A stretch of 64,000 nt of DNA, from assembly GCF_900155635.1 (NCBI RefSeq), contig NZ_LT732540.1, forward strand, positions 966,365 to 1,030,364, read 5' to 3'. The translations under genes were made by a program, and so were the position numbers. Of the stretch, positions 1 through 8,151 are shown piece by piece. Position 1 is the first letter of the stretch, and the number at the start of each line of letters is the position of its first letter. The DNA comes from Olsenella urininfantis. GTDB taxonomy: Bacteria > Actinomycetota > Coriobacteriia > Coriobacteriales > Atopobiaceae. Under the pieces are notes generated by a model, which was not told the origin of the DNA, did no database searches, and was given only the letters and a program-made list of their open reading frames with translations.

Positions 1-1
1 C

Positions 2-1198
2 CGCCTCATCGACCTCGTCGAGCAGGGGGACGCGAGGCTTTCCGATGTGGAGCTCCTCGTTCTAGACGAGGCAGACCGCATGCTTGACATGGGCTTCCTC
101 CCCGCCGTGCGAAAGATCGTGGCGCAAGCGCCTCGGCAGCGCCAGACCCTTCTCTTTTCCGCAACCCTGGGCGAGGACGTGCTCGAGCACACCAGGTCCC
201 TGGTGAGAAACCCCGCCCGCGTGGACATCGCGCCCAAGGGCAGCACGGCGGCCACCATCGACCAGTACGTGCTGGCAACAGACCCCAAGGACAAGAACAG
301 GCTGCTTGCGGCCCTTCTTCACCAGGAAGGCCCCCAGAGGGTCATAGTCTTCTGCCGGGGGAAGCACCGTGCGGACGGCATCTGCCGAAGGCTGCGCCGG
401 GAGGGCTTCGGCTGCGCGCCCATCCACGGAAACCGAAACCAGAACCAACGAGAGCGAGCGCTCCAGGGCTTTAGGAACGGCGAGGTGGATGTGCTGGTGG
501 CAACCGACGTCCTCGCTCGCGGGATCGACGTTCCCGAGGTCTCCTATGTGGTCAACTTCGACGTGCCGGGAGAGGCCGAGGACTACATCCACCGCATCGG
601 GAGAACCGGCCGAGCCGGCGAGAGGGGCTGGGCCCTGAGCTTCGTCACCGAGGAGGACTACCTCGACCTCCGTGACATAGAGCAGCTCATGGGCAGGATG
701 ATTCCCAGCTTCCCCCGGGCAGGGGGACTCTCTGCAGGCAAGGAGGGCGGCCTCTCGTTCCTTGACCCGCACCGTGACCCCTTCGAGGCGCTTCCCAACA
801 AGAAGCTGCGCAAGAAGATGGCCGCACGCCGCGCGGCCGCGAAAACGAGGGACGAGGGAGCCGCGGCACAGGGCCCGTCGGCGAGGAGCGCACGCAGCGA
901 CAGCGGGCGCCCCACCAGGAAGCCGCAGGCACCTGGCTCCTCCGCCCCTGCTGGGACACCGTCCGAGAGCGGACGGCCCAAGGCGCAGGGCAGAAGGCAG
1001 CGCCTCGAATCCAAGATCGCGGGGGTGGGCTCCGAGAAGGCCCGTCCCAACGGGCGGCGCAAGAACGAGCGGGCCAAGGGGGACGTGAGCTCAGACGGAC
1101 GAAGCGCCCGCATAGTCTATGGCCCTGGCAACAAGCCCAAGCCCCCCCTCAGGAGGGATGGCGGAAGGCGGCCGGGGGACAAGGGCGGCAGAGGCTAG
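2..1198 (+). CDS. DEAD-box ATP-dependent RNA helicase (5' end missing)
   Basis: ATP-dependent RNA remodelling helicase, cytosolic. The reading frame is open from the window edge, so the N-terminus (Q motif and Walker A) lies outside. 398 residues are visible: motif II DEAD (about residue 22), motif III SAT, VIVFCRGK of motif IV, ATDVLARGIDVPEV of motif V and HRIGRTGRAGE of motif VI, in the usual order. After about residue 260 there is a basic, low-complexity tail rich in Lys, Arg, Ser, Ala and Gly, typical of RNA-binding extensions in RhlE/CshA/DeaD-like helicases. The stop is followed by a perfect 11-bp hairpin. Family is certain, subfamily is not. Confidence 0.93.
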   Translation, partial: RLIDLVEQGDARLSDVELLVLDEADRMLDMGFLPAVRKIVAQAPRQRQTLLFSATLGEDVLEHTRSLVRNPARVDIAPKGSTAATIDQYVLATDPKDKNRLLAALLHQEGPQRVIVFCRGKHRADGICRRLRREGFGCAPIHGNRNQNQRERALQGFRNGEVDVLVATDVLARGIDVPEVSYVVNFDVPGEAEDYIHRIGRTGRAGERGWALSFVTEEDYLDLRDIEQLMGRMIPSFPRAGGLSAGKEGGLSFLDPHRDPFEALPNKKLRKKMAARRAAAKTRDEGAAAQGPSARSARSDSGRPTRKPQAPGSSAPAGTPSESGRPKAQGRRQRLESKIAGVGSEKARPNGRRKNERAKGDVSSDGRSARIVYGPGNKPKPPLRRDGGRRPGDKGGRG

Positions 1199-1205
1199 GC
1201 TGCGA

Positions 1206-1230
1206 GGCGGGCGCCAGCTTGGCGCCCGCC
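1206..1230 (+). terminator. GC-rich hairpin after the helicase gene
   Basis: Perfect 11-bp stem (GGCGGGCGCCA / TGGCGCCCGCC) with a 3-nt loop, starting 8 nt after the helicase stop codon. It is followed by a pyrimidine-rich tract (TCCTCCTTGC) rather than a clean T run, so it is a probable but imperfect intrinsic terminator. Confidence 0.55.
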
Positions 1231-1240
1231 TCCTCCTTGC

Positions 1241-1279
1241 GCAAACAAGAGGGCCCGGAAGCGCTTGGCTTCCGGGCCC
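1241..1279 (-). terminator. Intrinsic terminator of the minus-strand tRNA cluster
   Basis: 12-bp perfect stem (GGGCCCGGAAGC / GCTTCCGGGCCC, 1251-1279, 5-nt loop). Read on the minus strand it lies 10 nt after the CCA end of the last tRNA-Lys and is followed by TCTTGTTTGC, a T-rich tail. Confidence 0.7.
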
Positions 1280-1288
1280 TTGTGTGGC

Positions 1289-1364
1289 TGGTGGGTCGTG
1301 AGGGGGTCGAACCCTCGACCTTGGGATTAAGAGTCCCCTGCTCTACCAACTGAGCTAACGACCC
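1289..1364 (-). tRNA. tRNA-Lys (anticodon CTT), copy 1
   Basis: Full cloverleaf on the minus strand: acceptor GGGTCGT pairing with ACGACCC, D-arm GCTCAGTTGGTAGAGC, anticodon loop CTCTTAA (anticodon CTT), T-arm GAGGG-TTCGACC-CCCTC, discriminator A and an encoded CCA (1289-1291). Mature part is 1292-1364. Identical to the second copy at 1417-1489. Confidence 0.95.
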
Positions 1365-1372
1365 GATTCATG

Positions 1373-1400
1373 AAAAAAGCTGCATCAGCCTCAATGCAGC
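1373..1400 (-). terminator. Intrinsic terminator between the two tRNA-Lys genes
   Basis: On the minus strand, GCTGCAT, an 8-nt loop and ATGCAGC form a 7-bp stem followed at once by TTTTTT. It lies downstream of tRNA-Lys copy 2 and only 8 nt upstream of copy 1, leaving no room for a promoter for copy 1. Confidence 0.65.
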
Positions 1401-1413
1401 CGAGAGAAGACGA

Positions 1414-1489
1414 TGGTGGGTCGTGAGGGGGTCGAACCCTCGACCTTGGGATTAAGAGTCCCCTGCTCTACCAACTGAGCTAACGACCC
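1414..1489 (-). tRNA. tRNA-Lys (anticodon CTT), copy 2
   Basis: Same sequence as copy 1 throughout the mature region (1417-1489), including anticodon CTT, with an encoded CCA at 1414-1416. Transcribed before copy 1 in the minus-strand cluster His-Lys-Lys. Confidence 0.95.
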
Positions 1490-1502
1490 ATCGGCAACGA
1501 AA

Positions 1503-1579
1503 TGGGGTGGGTAGAGGGGCTCGAACCCTCGACCTACGGAGCCACGGTCCGTCGCTCTGCCAACTGAGCTACACCCACC
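1503..1579 (-). tRNA. tRNA-His (anticodon GTG)
   Basis: Cloverleaf with acceptor GTGGGTG / TACCCAC, D-arm GCTCAGTTGGCAGAGC, anticodon stem ACGGA/TCCGT with loop CCGTGGC (anticodon GTG), T-arm GAGGG-TTCGAGC-CCCTC. The G at -1 (1579) and discriminator C are the specific identity marks of tRNA-His. CCA is encoded (1503-1505). Confidence 0.95.
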
Positions 1580-1880
1580 ATTTGGCCCACCTCGTAACGC
1601 GCTTGACTATCATGCCCAAACTTCCCCCAGTATGCAAGCATCAATTTCAAAAAGTCTCTCTCCTTCACCCTGCGCCCAAAGCGTACGCAAGCCTGCTTTT
1701 ACCGCCAGGGGGACGCAAGCGCAGGCGGGCCCTGGCGCCAGCCAGCCGCAAGTGGTCCCAAATCTACGAAACCCTGAGTCCAGATGCCTGATAACGCATG
1801 TGATTCCCTTCCCTCCCGCCGCCAGAGCGCCAAGAATCTCTCCTACCCAACGGTATGGACGGAAAAATGGGAGGAAGGAC
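1580..1880. other. Non-coding stretch upstream of the surface protein
   Basis: About 300 bases between tRNA-His and the surface-protein start. The surface-protein frame stays open through it, but codon content is unlike the gene, and the first start with a ribosome-binding site is at 1881. On the minus strand, TTGCAT and CATGAT 17 nt apart (about 1611-1639) could be the tRNA cluster promoter. Nothing else is recognised. Confidence 0.4.
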
Positions 1881-4814
1881 ATGAACGCAGCCAGAAGCAT
1901 CACAAGACCAAGAGGGGGCCTGTTCGACCAGATGCTGGCCGCGCTCATGGTGACGGCCCTCCTCGTCGTGGGCATGAGGGCCGTCAGCGCACGCGCGCAA
2001 GGGCGCCTCATCCAGTTCGAGAACGGTGGCAGCGCCTGGTTTGGGGAGGACGGCAGCCTAAGCGGGCGCATGAGCATCGTCGGGTACACGGAGGACCAGA
2101 GGTTTGTGGTCCTCCTCCCGGACGGGCAGCAGCTGGAGTTCGTCTGCATAGACGGGGACCACGTCGCGCCAGCCCCCGGGGAGGCAGACTTCCACGCCAC
2201 TCCCACGGATGACGGGGGATTCTACGTGATCATGGCATCCGACTCACTCCCCATGACGGAAGACCCGCTCATGATGCCGATCAGGCCGCTCAAGAGCCCC
2301 AGCCAGAGGGTTGCGGGGACATGGAGGCCCCACGTCATGGGCGCCATTGAGCTGACGAAGGCCTCTGCCCTCCCTGAGCTCACCGATTCAAACCCCTGCT
2401 ACACGCTCGAGGGCGCCCATTACGGCATCTGGAAGGACCGCAACCTGACCCAGGAGAGCGGACGGGAGATCGTGACCGACGCGGCCGGGCACGGCAGCTC
2501 GGGACAGCTGGGCGCGGGAACCTACTACGTGAAGGAGACCGTGGCTCCTCCGGGCTACGCCCTCGATGACAGGGTCTATGTGGTTGAGGTTGCGGCAGGT
2601 GACACCTCCCAGGTAAATGGTGGAAGCGTCACTGACGAGCCCCTGCGCGCGAGGCCGAGGGCGATCATCCAGAAGCTTGACGCGGAGGACTCGTCAGCAC
2701 GGCCTAGAGGGGCCGCAAGCCTGACCGGGGCGGAGTTTGTCGTGAACTACTATGCCAACACGCAGGGAGACACGAGCTCCGCGCCCACGAGGAGTTGGGT
2801 CCTTCGCGCCGACGAGCGGGGGCAGGTCCTGATGGACGAGGAACACAAGCTGTCCGGGGACGATTTTTTCTTGGTAGACGGCCAGGCCGTCCTTCCGGTG
2901 GGCACCTTGTCCATAAAGGAGACGAAGGCGCCCAAGGGATACCTGCCGGAGGAAGCGGGGGAAACGAAGGTCCATGTTCTGGTCATGGCGGAAGGAGACG
3001 GCCCGACGACGTTTGAGGCATCCCTGCCTCTTGAGGTGCGGGACCAGGTGCGGCGCTCTGACCTTGAGTTCGTGAAAGTCGAGGAGGGCAGCATGAGAAG
3101 GATTGCGAACGCCCCCTTCCTCATCTGCTCAAAGACCACGGGAGAGGCCCACGTGGTGGTATCCGACGCCAACGGGCGCATCTCGACCTCCGCAAGCCAG
3201 CATCCCCACAGCGCGAGGACCAACGCAAACGACGCGTTCGTTGACATCGCACATGCCCTCACGCGCGATGGGGAGGGAAACTGGGACGTGGACGAGGGCA
3301 AGCTCAAGGTGAACGATGAGGCGAGTTGGGACAGCGGTGCTGGCGTGTGGTTCTCAGGAGGCGCGGGCAGGGGTTCTGAGGCAGACGACGCCAGAGGGGC
3401 CCTGCCCTTCGACAGCTACAGCGTCGTGGAGCTGCCTTGCAAGGCAAACCACGGCCTGAGGCTGGTGCGCTTTGGCTGCAGCGTCGAACAGGAGGGCAAG
3501 ACCGTAGACGCAGGCACCGTGACCGACGCCCTGCCCCCTCGGATCGCCACCACGCTCACCGGGCCAAGTCACGAGCACGTGGGACCCGTATCCCAAGCGG
3601 TGACGCTCACCGACCACGTTGAGCTCGAGGGCCTCCAGCCCCATTCCAGCTACCGGCTTGAGGGCAGGCTGCGCCTCGTGGGACCAGGAGGCGAAGACGC
3701 AGGTCCCGTGATGCGCGACGGAAAGGAGCTGGTGGTCACGCAGGAGCTCTCCCCGCAGCTTTCCCGGACCAGCTGCGACGTGGAGTTCGAGCTCGACTCG
3801 AGAGGTCTTGCAGGGCGCAGCGTGGTGGCCTACGAGAGGCTCCTGAAGGACGGGCGCGAGCTCGCCCGCCACGAGGACCCCAAGGACCAGGGGCAGACGC
3901 TGCGCTTCCCCGCCATCCACACCATGGCGGCTGACGAGGGCGGAGCGAAGGAGCTGTGCGCCGAGGGCGAGACCGTGATGGTGGACACCGTCAGCTTCGA
4001 GAACCTCCAGGAGCACGTTACCTACGAGCTGCTGGGTGTCCTGGTTGACGCAGAGACGGGAGAGGAGCTCAAGGACGACGGCGGCAGGACGCTCACCGCC
4101 AGGGCCCAGTTCACCCCCAGCGCCCCAGACGGGACCCAAGAGGTGAGCTTCCACATTGACGGAAGACCCCTCGAGGGCAGCTCCGTCGTGGTCTTTGAGA
4201 CGCTCCTTCATGACGGTGTCGTCCTTGTCGGTCACGAGGACCTCATGGACCTTGATCAGACCGTGTCCTTCCCCCGCATTCGCACCGAGCTCCAAGACGC
4301 CCAAGATGGCTCACACGTCATCCCCAGCGAGGGGCCCATCCGCCTCGAAGACACCGTATCGTTCAGCAGGCTCACCCCGGGAAAGGAGTACCTCGTGGAG
4401 GGAAGCCTGATGGACCCCGCAACCGGGAGGCCCCTAAGGAACAAGGATGGTGAGCCACTGCGGGCAAGCAGGGCCTTCACCCCCGAGAAGAGAGACGGGG
4501 CGGTTGTGGTTGAGTTCGAGCTCGATGGAAGCTCCCTGCCCGAGAGCGGTGCGGCCGTCGCCTTCGAGACGCTTTCCTGCGAGGGACGAGTCGTTGCACG
4601 CCACGAGGACCCAAATGACGAGGCGCAGACCGTAAGCCACCCTCCCCACGAAGACCCAAAGCCTGAGCCCGCGCCACGGCAAGGGGGGCGCAGGCTCGCG
4701 CAGACAGGCATTCCGGCAATTGGCGTCATGCTGGCGTGCATAGGGGCAATGGTTCTTGGTGCGAGCACGATTGCCAGGCCCAGGCTGCGCAAGGTTAGGA
4801 GGAGGCGCTGGTAG
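1881..4814 (+). CDS. VaFE/CnaB-repeat cell-wall surface protein with LAQTG sorting signal
   Basis: Large sortase substrate displayed on the cell wall (977 aa). The ATG at 1881 was chosen because GGGAGGAAGG precedes it and a signal sequence follows (positive MNAARSITRPRGG, then a hydrophobic helix to about residue 35). Domains: a CnaB-like fold at about 153-250 (TYYVKETVAPPGYAL), a second at about 252-385 (LSIKETKAPKGYLPEE), a third region near 393-550, then three VaFE-type repeats beginning near 553, 678 and 799 (DTVSFENL, VAYERLL, VVFETLL, VAFETLS). The C-terminus is LAQTG (939-943), a transmembrane helix and an RKVRRRRW tail. CnaB and VaFE domains usually carry intramolecular isopeptide bonds. 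Its partner sortase follows directly. Adhesin or pilin-like scaffold is likely; the ligand cannot be told. Confidence 0.88.
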   Translation: MNAARSITRPRGGLFDQMLAALMVTALLVVGMRAVSARAQGRLIQFENGGSAWFGEDGSLSGRMSIVGYTEDQRFVVLLPDGQQLEFVCIDGDHVAPAPGEADFHATPTDDGGFYVIMASDSLPMTEDPLMMPIRPLKSPSQRVAGTWRPHVMGAIELTKASALPELTDSNPCYTLEGAHYGIWKDRNLTQESGREIVTDAAGHGSSGQLGAGTYYVKETVAPPGYALDDRVYVVEVAAGDTSQVNGGSVTDEPLRARPRAIIQKLDAEDSSARPRGAASLTGAEFVVNYYANTQGDTSSAPTRSWVLRADERGQVLMDEEHKLSGDDFFLVDGQAVLPVGTLSIKETKAPKGYLPEEAGETKVHVLVMAEGDGPTTFEASLPLEVRDQVRRSDLEFVKVEEGSMRRIANAPFLICSKTTGEAHVVVSDANGRISTSASQHPHSARTNANDAFVDIAHALTRDGEGNWDVDEGKLKVNDEASWDSGAGVWFSGGAGRGSEADDARGALPFDSYSVVELPCKANHGLRLVRFGCSVEQEGKTVDAGTVTDALPPRIATTLTGPSHEHVGPVSQAVTLTDHVELEGLQPHSSYRLEGRLRLVGPGGEDAGPVMRDGKELVVTQELSPQLSRTSCDVEFELDSRGLAGRSVVAYERLLKDGRELARHEDPKDQGQTLRFPAIHTMAADEGGAKELCAEGETVMVDTVSFENLQEHVTYELLGVLVDAETGEELKDDGGRTLTARAQFTPSAPDGTQEVSFHIDGRPLEGSSVVVFETLLHDGVVLVGHEDLMDLDQTVSFPRIRTELQDAQDGSHVIPSEGPIRLEDTVSFSRLTPGKEYLVEGSLMDPATGRPLRNKDGEPLRASRAFTPEKRDGAVVVEFELDGSSLPESGAAVAFETLSCEGRVVARHEDPNDEAQTVSHPPHEDPKPEPAPRQGGRRLAQTGIPAIGVMLACIGAMVLGASTIARPRLRKVRRRRW

Positions 4815-5578
4815 GCCTCGCCCGGCTTGCGCCGGGCGCGCTGCGGGCAGCCCAGGTCCTGGGCTGCCTGTGCGTCCTCTTGGGCGGCCTGTTCTATGCG
4901 TCAGAGCGGGTCTCGGTGTCTGAGCTCGAGAGGCTTGCCGCGCAATGCCTTGAAGAGGCAGAGGAGGCGAGCGAGAGGAAGGCCACGCAAAGCGCGCAAG
5001 ATCGAGACGATTTTGGGGTGGGGTGCACGGGCGTCCATGCCCTTGTCGAGCTGGATGCGCTTGGCCTGTGCCTGCCTGTCTGCCAGGCAAGCCCGGAGGC
5101 ACCCGACTGGTACTTGAGCCATGACCCCTTGGGCAGGGCCTCCGTCGTGGGTGTCCCCTTCATGGACGACCGCTGTGGAGCACAGTCTGCCCAGGTGATA
5201 GTGTATGGCCACCGCCTGGCAGGCACCGATGCCATGTTCACCAGGCTTGCCCCCTGCTGGAGGCAGGAGGAGTTCGACCGACTTCAGGGGAAGTGCCTCA
5301 AATGGACGACGACGCAGGGCACGGAGGAGCTTGCGCCCCTCTGCGCCCTCAAGCTGCACGAGGACGACCGCGAGATCCAGGAGCTCGGCATGAGGGGACC
5401 GGATGAGCTGAGGGACTGGCTCATGGGGCAATGCAGGAGAGCGGACGCCCTGGCCACAGGCTGGCAAGGGCTGGCTGCCACGGCGGAGCGAGATATTGTC
5501 CTCGTTACCTGCAACGCGAGCTTCTCGGGCGCGCCATGGCGCACCGTGGTCATCTTCGTGGGGACCCGGAAAAGTTAA
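4808..5578 (+). CDS. Class B sortase (probable CTG start)
   Basis: Cysteine transpeptidase that joins sorting-motif proteins to the wall or to each other; the substrate is probably the preceding LAQTG protein. Catalytic triad visible: His in IVYGHRLAG (codon 5210), Cys in VLVTCNAS (5510), Arg in PWRTVVIF (5540). The long helical insert between His and Cys, and DWYLSHDPLGRASVVG near the N-terminus, are class B marks. The only ATG/GTG/TTG start upstream of the catalytic domain is TTG 4880, which cuts a membrane helix in half and has no ribosome-binding site. The frame is open back to 4799 and encodes LRAAQVLGCLCVLLGGLFYA. CTG 4808 sits just after AGGAGGAGG (4797-4805), overlapping the previous stop. 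The start is inferred; the enzyme identity is solid. Confidence 0.85.
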   Translation: MVGLARLAPGALRAAQVLGCLCVLLGGLFYASERVSVSELERLAAQCLEEAEEASERKATQSAQDRDDFGVGCTGVHALVELDALGLCLPVCQASPEAPDWYLSHDPLGRASVVGVPFMDDRCGAQSAQVIVYGHRLAGTDAMFTRLAPCWRQEEFDRLQGKCLKWTTTQGTEELAPLCALKLHEDDREIQELGMRGPDELRDWLMGQCRRADALATGWQGLAATAERDIVLVTCNASFSGAPWRTVVIFVGTRKS

Positions 5579-5630
5579 CAGATGAATTCCTTTGCCACCA
5601 AAGCAGGTTTCTCGTCCTCAAGGACACTCT

Positions 5631-5653
5631 AGTACGCTAAAGTACTTTAGTAC
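5631..5653 (+). promoter_or_regulatory. GTAC-rich palindromic operator candidate upstream of the ABC importer
   Basis: Contains the perfect 14-bp palindrome CTAAAGTACTTTAG (5637-5650) within three AGTAC repeats (5631, 5641, 5649); a fourth GTAC is at 5665. It lies about 30 nt before the binding-protein start codon, so a repressor bound here could block transcription. The regulator is unknown. Confidence 0.45.
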
Positions 5654-5684
5654 GATAGAGTGACGTACCCAAGGAGGAAACGAA

Positions 5685-6560
5685 ATGAGCAACTTCGACC
5701 AGAACCTCAGCCGCAGGCAGCTTCTCAAGGCATCCGCACTTCTCTTCTCGGCACCCGCGCTGGCCGCCCTTGCCGGCTGCACTGGCAAGGCCACTCCCGA
5801 CGGCCCAGGAGGCACGACAAGCCCCGCATCCTTCAGCGGAAACTTCATCGTAGGCTTTGACCAGGACTTCCCTCCATACGGATATGTGGGGGACGACGGT
5901 CAGTTCACGGGATTCGACCTCGACCTTGCCAAGGCGGTCTGCGAGAAGAAGGGTTGGACCTTTACCCCCAGCCCCATTTCCTGGGATGCCAAAGATGGCC
6001 TGCTCAACAGCGGGCAAATCACCTGCATCTGGAACGGCTTCACCATCGAGGGCCGCGAGGAGGATTACAGCTTCACCAAGGCCTACATGGAGAACCGCCA
6101 GGTTGTCGTCGTGCGTGCGGGCTCGAACATAAGCTCGCTTGGTGACCTCTCGGGCAAGAACGTCATCACCCAGGCGGACTCCGCAGCCTATGACCTGCTG
6201 GCGGAGGGAGGCGACCAGGCAAAACTTGGCTCAAGCTTCGCGCAGCTTCAGACTATCGCCGAGTACAACACCGCCTTCATGATGCTCGAGAGCGGGTCGG
6301 TGGACGCCGTTGCGGTCGACTACCCCGTTGCCGCCTTTAACATTGGCGACAGAACCGACAAGTTCACCATATTGGAGGAGTCCCTCAACTCCGAGCACTT
6401 TGGGGTCGGCTTTGCCAAGAGCGACCAGGGAAGGGAGCTTGCGGAGAAGGTCCAGGCGGCACTCCAGGAGCTGGATGCAGACGGCAGCGTGAAGAAGCTC
6501 TGCGAGAAGTACGCTGACCAGGGTGTATCCTACGACCTCTGGGTGCTTCCCAAGGCCTAG
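5685..6560 (+). CDS. Polar amino acid ABC transporter, substrate-binding lipoprotein
   Basis: Extracellular solute-binding protein of the family 3 (His/Gln/Glu/cystine) type, 291 aa. The N-terminus has a twin-arginine signal (SRRQLLK) followed by a hydrophobic stretch and lipobox LAGC, so it is probably exported by Tat and lipidated at Cys-32. After a Gly/Pro/Thr/Ser linker the mature part begins with IVGFDQDFPPYGYV and FTGFDLDLAKAV, the typical ligand-pocket opening, and ends in GVSYDLWVLPK. AAGGAGGAAACGAA precedes the ATG. First gene of a three-gene importer with the permease and ATPase below. Exact amino acid specificity cannot be read. Confidence 0.9.
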   Translation: MSNFDQNLSRRQLLKASALLFSAPALAALAGCTGKATPDGPGGTTSPASFSGNFIVGFDQDFPPYGYVGDDGQFTGFDLDLAKAVCEKKGWTFTPSPISWDAKDGLLNSGQITCIWNGFTIEGREEDYSFTKAYMENRQVVVVRAGSNISSLGDLSGKNVITQADSAAYDLLAEGGDQAKLGSSFAQLQTIAEYNTAFMMLESGSVDAVAVDYPVAAFNIGDRTDKFTILEESLNSEHFGVGFAKSDQGRELAEKVQAALQELDADGSVKKLCEKYADQGVSYDLWVLPKA

Positions 6561-6601
6561 GCACAGACCCCCCATCCACCCTCGACGCAAGGCGGTACCC
6601 G

Positions 6602-7255
6602 TTGGATCTCTCTACCATGAGCAGCCTGCTCCTGCAGGGATATGCAACATCCCTGCAGATCTTTGCGATCACGCTCGTGGGAGCCATTCCCCTGGGCGTT
6701 CCCATCGCCCTGGGCAGGCTCTCTCGCATCAGACCTCTCTCGCTACTCTGCCAGCTCTTCATCTCCATCATGCGGGGCACCCCGCTCATGCTGCAGATGT
6801 TTGCGGTCTTCTTCGTTCCCTACTACATGTTCGGCGTACAGACGGGTCCGGGCTACATGTTCGTGGCAGTCATGCTCGCCTTCGTCGTCAACTATGCAGC
6901 ATACTTCGCCGAGATCTACCGCTCGGGCATCCAGAGCATGCCACAGGGGCAGTACGAGGCCGCTGAGGTCCTGGGCTACTCCAAGGGGCAGACCTTCCTG
7001 CGCATCATCCTGCCCCAGGTGGTCAAGCGCATCCTCCCCTCCATGGGAAATGAGGTGGTCACCCTCGTGAAGGACACCTCGCTCGCCTTCTCCATCGGCC
7101 TGGCCGAGATGTTCACTTCGGCGCGCGCCCTGGTGGCCTCCCAGCGCACCATGGTTCCCTTCGTCCTCGCAGCCGTCATCTATTGGATTACCTGCCTGCT
7201 CATCGAGCTGGTCATGCGCCGAGTCGAGAAGAGGATGGGCTACTACCATGACTAG
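6602..7255 (+). CDS. Polar amino acid ABC transporter permease
   Basis: Inner-membrane channel subunit of the HisM/GlnP type, 217 aa, with about five hydrophobic helices. The conserved cytoplasmic coupling loop is present: EAAEVLGYSKGQTFLRIILPQ (EAA motif) near residue 118. RGTPLMLQMF near residue 57 is also family-typical. TTG at 6602 was chosen since AAGGCGG lies seven bases upstream; ATG 6617 (MSSLLLQG) is the alternative. It overlaps the ATPase gene by eight bases, so the two are translationally coupled. Confidence 0.9.
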   Translation: MDLSTMSSLLLQGYATSLQIFAITLVGAIPLGVPIALGRLSRIRPLSLLCQLFISIMRGTPLMLQMFAVFFVPYYMFGVQTGPGYMFVAVMLAFVVNYAAYFAEIYRSGIQSMPQGQYEAAEVLGYSKGQTFLRIILPQVVKRILPSMGNEVVTLVKDTSLAFSIGLAEMFTSARALVASQRTMVPFVLAAVIYWITCLLIELVMRRVEKRMGYYHD

Positions 7256-8066
7256 GACCGAACTCAGGGGCATACCCCAACCAGACCAGAGCTTCGCCTC
7301 CTTCATGGGGCTCCCCGCCGTCTACCTGAGGGGCGCAAAGAAGTCCTTCGGCGAGAAGGAGGTGCTGAGGGACGTCAGCCTCCTCATCAACAAGGGCGAG
7401 GTCGTCTCCATCATCGGCCCCTCCGGGGCGGGCAAGTCAACCCTTCTGCGCTGCCTCACCCTTCTGGACCGCTTCGATGCGGGAGAGCTTGCCTACGGCA
7501 ACGTGTCCGTGGCGAAGCAGGAGGCTGCGCACGCGCTCTACGACGATGCCGCCATGCAGCTGGCCCGCATGCGCTTTGGCATCGTCTTCCAGAACTTCAA
7601 TCTCTTCCCCCACTACACGGTCATGCAGAACCTGACGGATGCCCCTATGGTGGTGCAGGGCCGGCAGCGCGAGGAGGTTGAGGTACAGGCCAGGGAGCTC
7701 ATGGAGCGCCTTGGCCTGAGCGAGCACGCAGACAAGGTGCCCTGCGAGCTCTCAGGCGGGCAGCAGCAGCGCGTGGCCATCGCACGGGCCCTTTGCATGA
7801 GGCCTCAAATCATCTACTTCGACGAGGCCACTTCGGCGCTTGACCCCCGCCTCACCGCCGACATGCATGCGCTCATCCGCGAGCTCGCGGCTGACGGAAT
7901 GGCCGTAGGCATCGTCACCCACGAGATGGGCTTCGCCCGCGAGGTGTCTGACAGGGTGCTCTTCCTCTTTGACGGGCAGATCGTCGAAGAGGGCTCTCCC
8001 GACCAGGTCATGGAGAGCCCCAAAGACGCTCGCACCCGAGACTTTCTCTCCCGCACGCTCGACTAA
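7248..8066 (+). CDS. Polar amino acid ABC transporter ATP-binding protein
   Basis: ATPase subunit of the importer, 272 aa. Walker A GPSGAGKST, Q-loop VFQNFNLFPHYT, signature [15 protein letters not shown], Walker B IIYFDEATSALD and switch His in IVTHEM all appear in order. NFNLFPHYTV and the short insert between Walker A and Q-loop match the GlnQ/HisP subgroup. The N-terminus has about 25 extra residues before VYLRGAKKSFGEKEV. Start ATG lies inside the end of the permease gene. Ends before a hairpin shared with the convergent asd gene. Confidence 0.92.
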   Translation: MTRTELRGIPQPDQSFASFMGLPAVYLRGAKKSFGEKEVLRDVSLLINKGEVVSIIGPSGAGKSTLLRCLTLLDRFDAGELAYGNVSVAKQEAAHALYDDAAMQLARMRFGIVFQNFNLFPHYTVMQNLTDAPMVVQGRQREEVEVQARELMERLGLSEHADKVPCELSGGQQQRVAIARALCMRPQIIYFDEATSALDPRLTADMHALIRELAADGMAVGIVTHEMGFAREVSDRVLFLFDGQIVEEGSPDQVMESPKDARTRDFLSRTLD

Positions 8067-8087
8067 CCGGGCGACATGCGCCCCAGA

Positions 8088-8133
8088 GGAAGGGGCGGGG
8101 ACCCCGGGCGCCACGCGGAGACCCGCCCCTTCC
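8088..8133. terminator. Bidirectional hairpin between the importer and asd
   Basis: 12-bp perfect inverted repeat GGAAGGGGCGGG / CCCGCCCCTTCC with a 22-nt loop, between convergent genes. T-runs are poor on both sides, so termination efficiency is uncertain. Confidence 0.5.
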
Positions 8134-8151
8134 GCAGCTGCGCCTTTGGTC

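Noticed and set aside
1632..1880. Extra 83 residues in front of the surface protein
   Set aside because: They would place a non-signal, Pro/Ser-rich stretch ahead of a clear signal sequence; the Shine-Dalgarno site supports ATG 1881.
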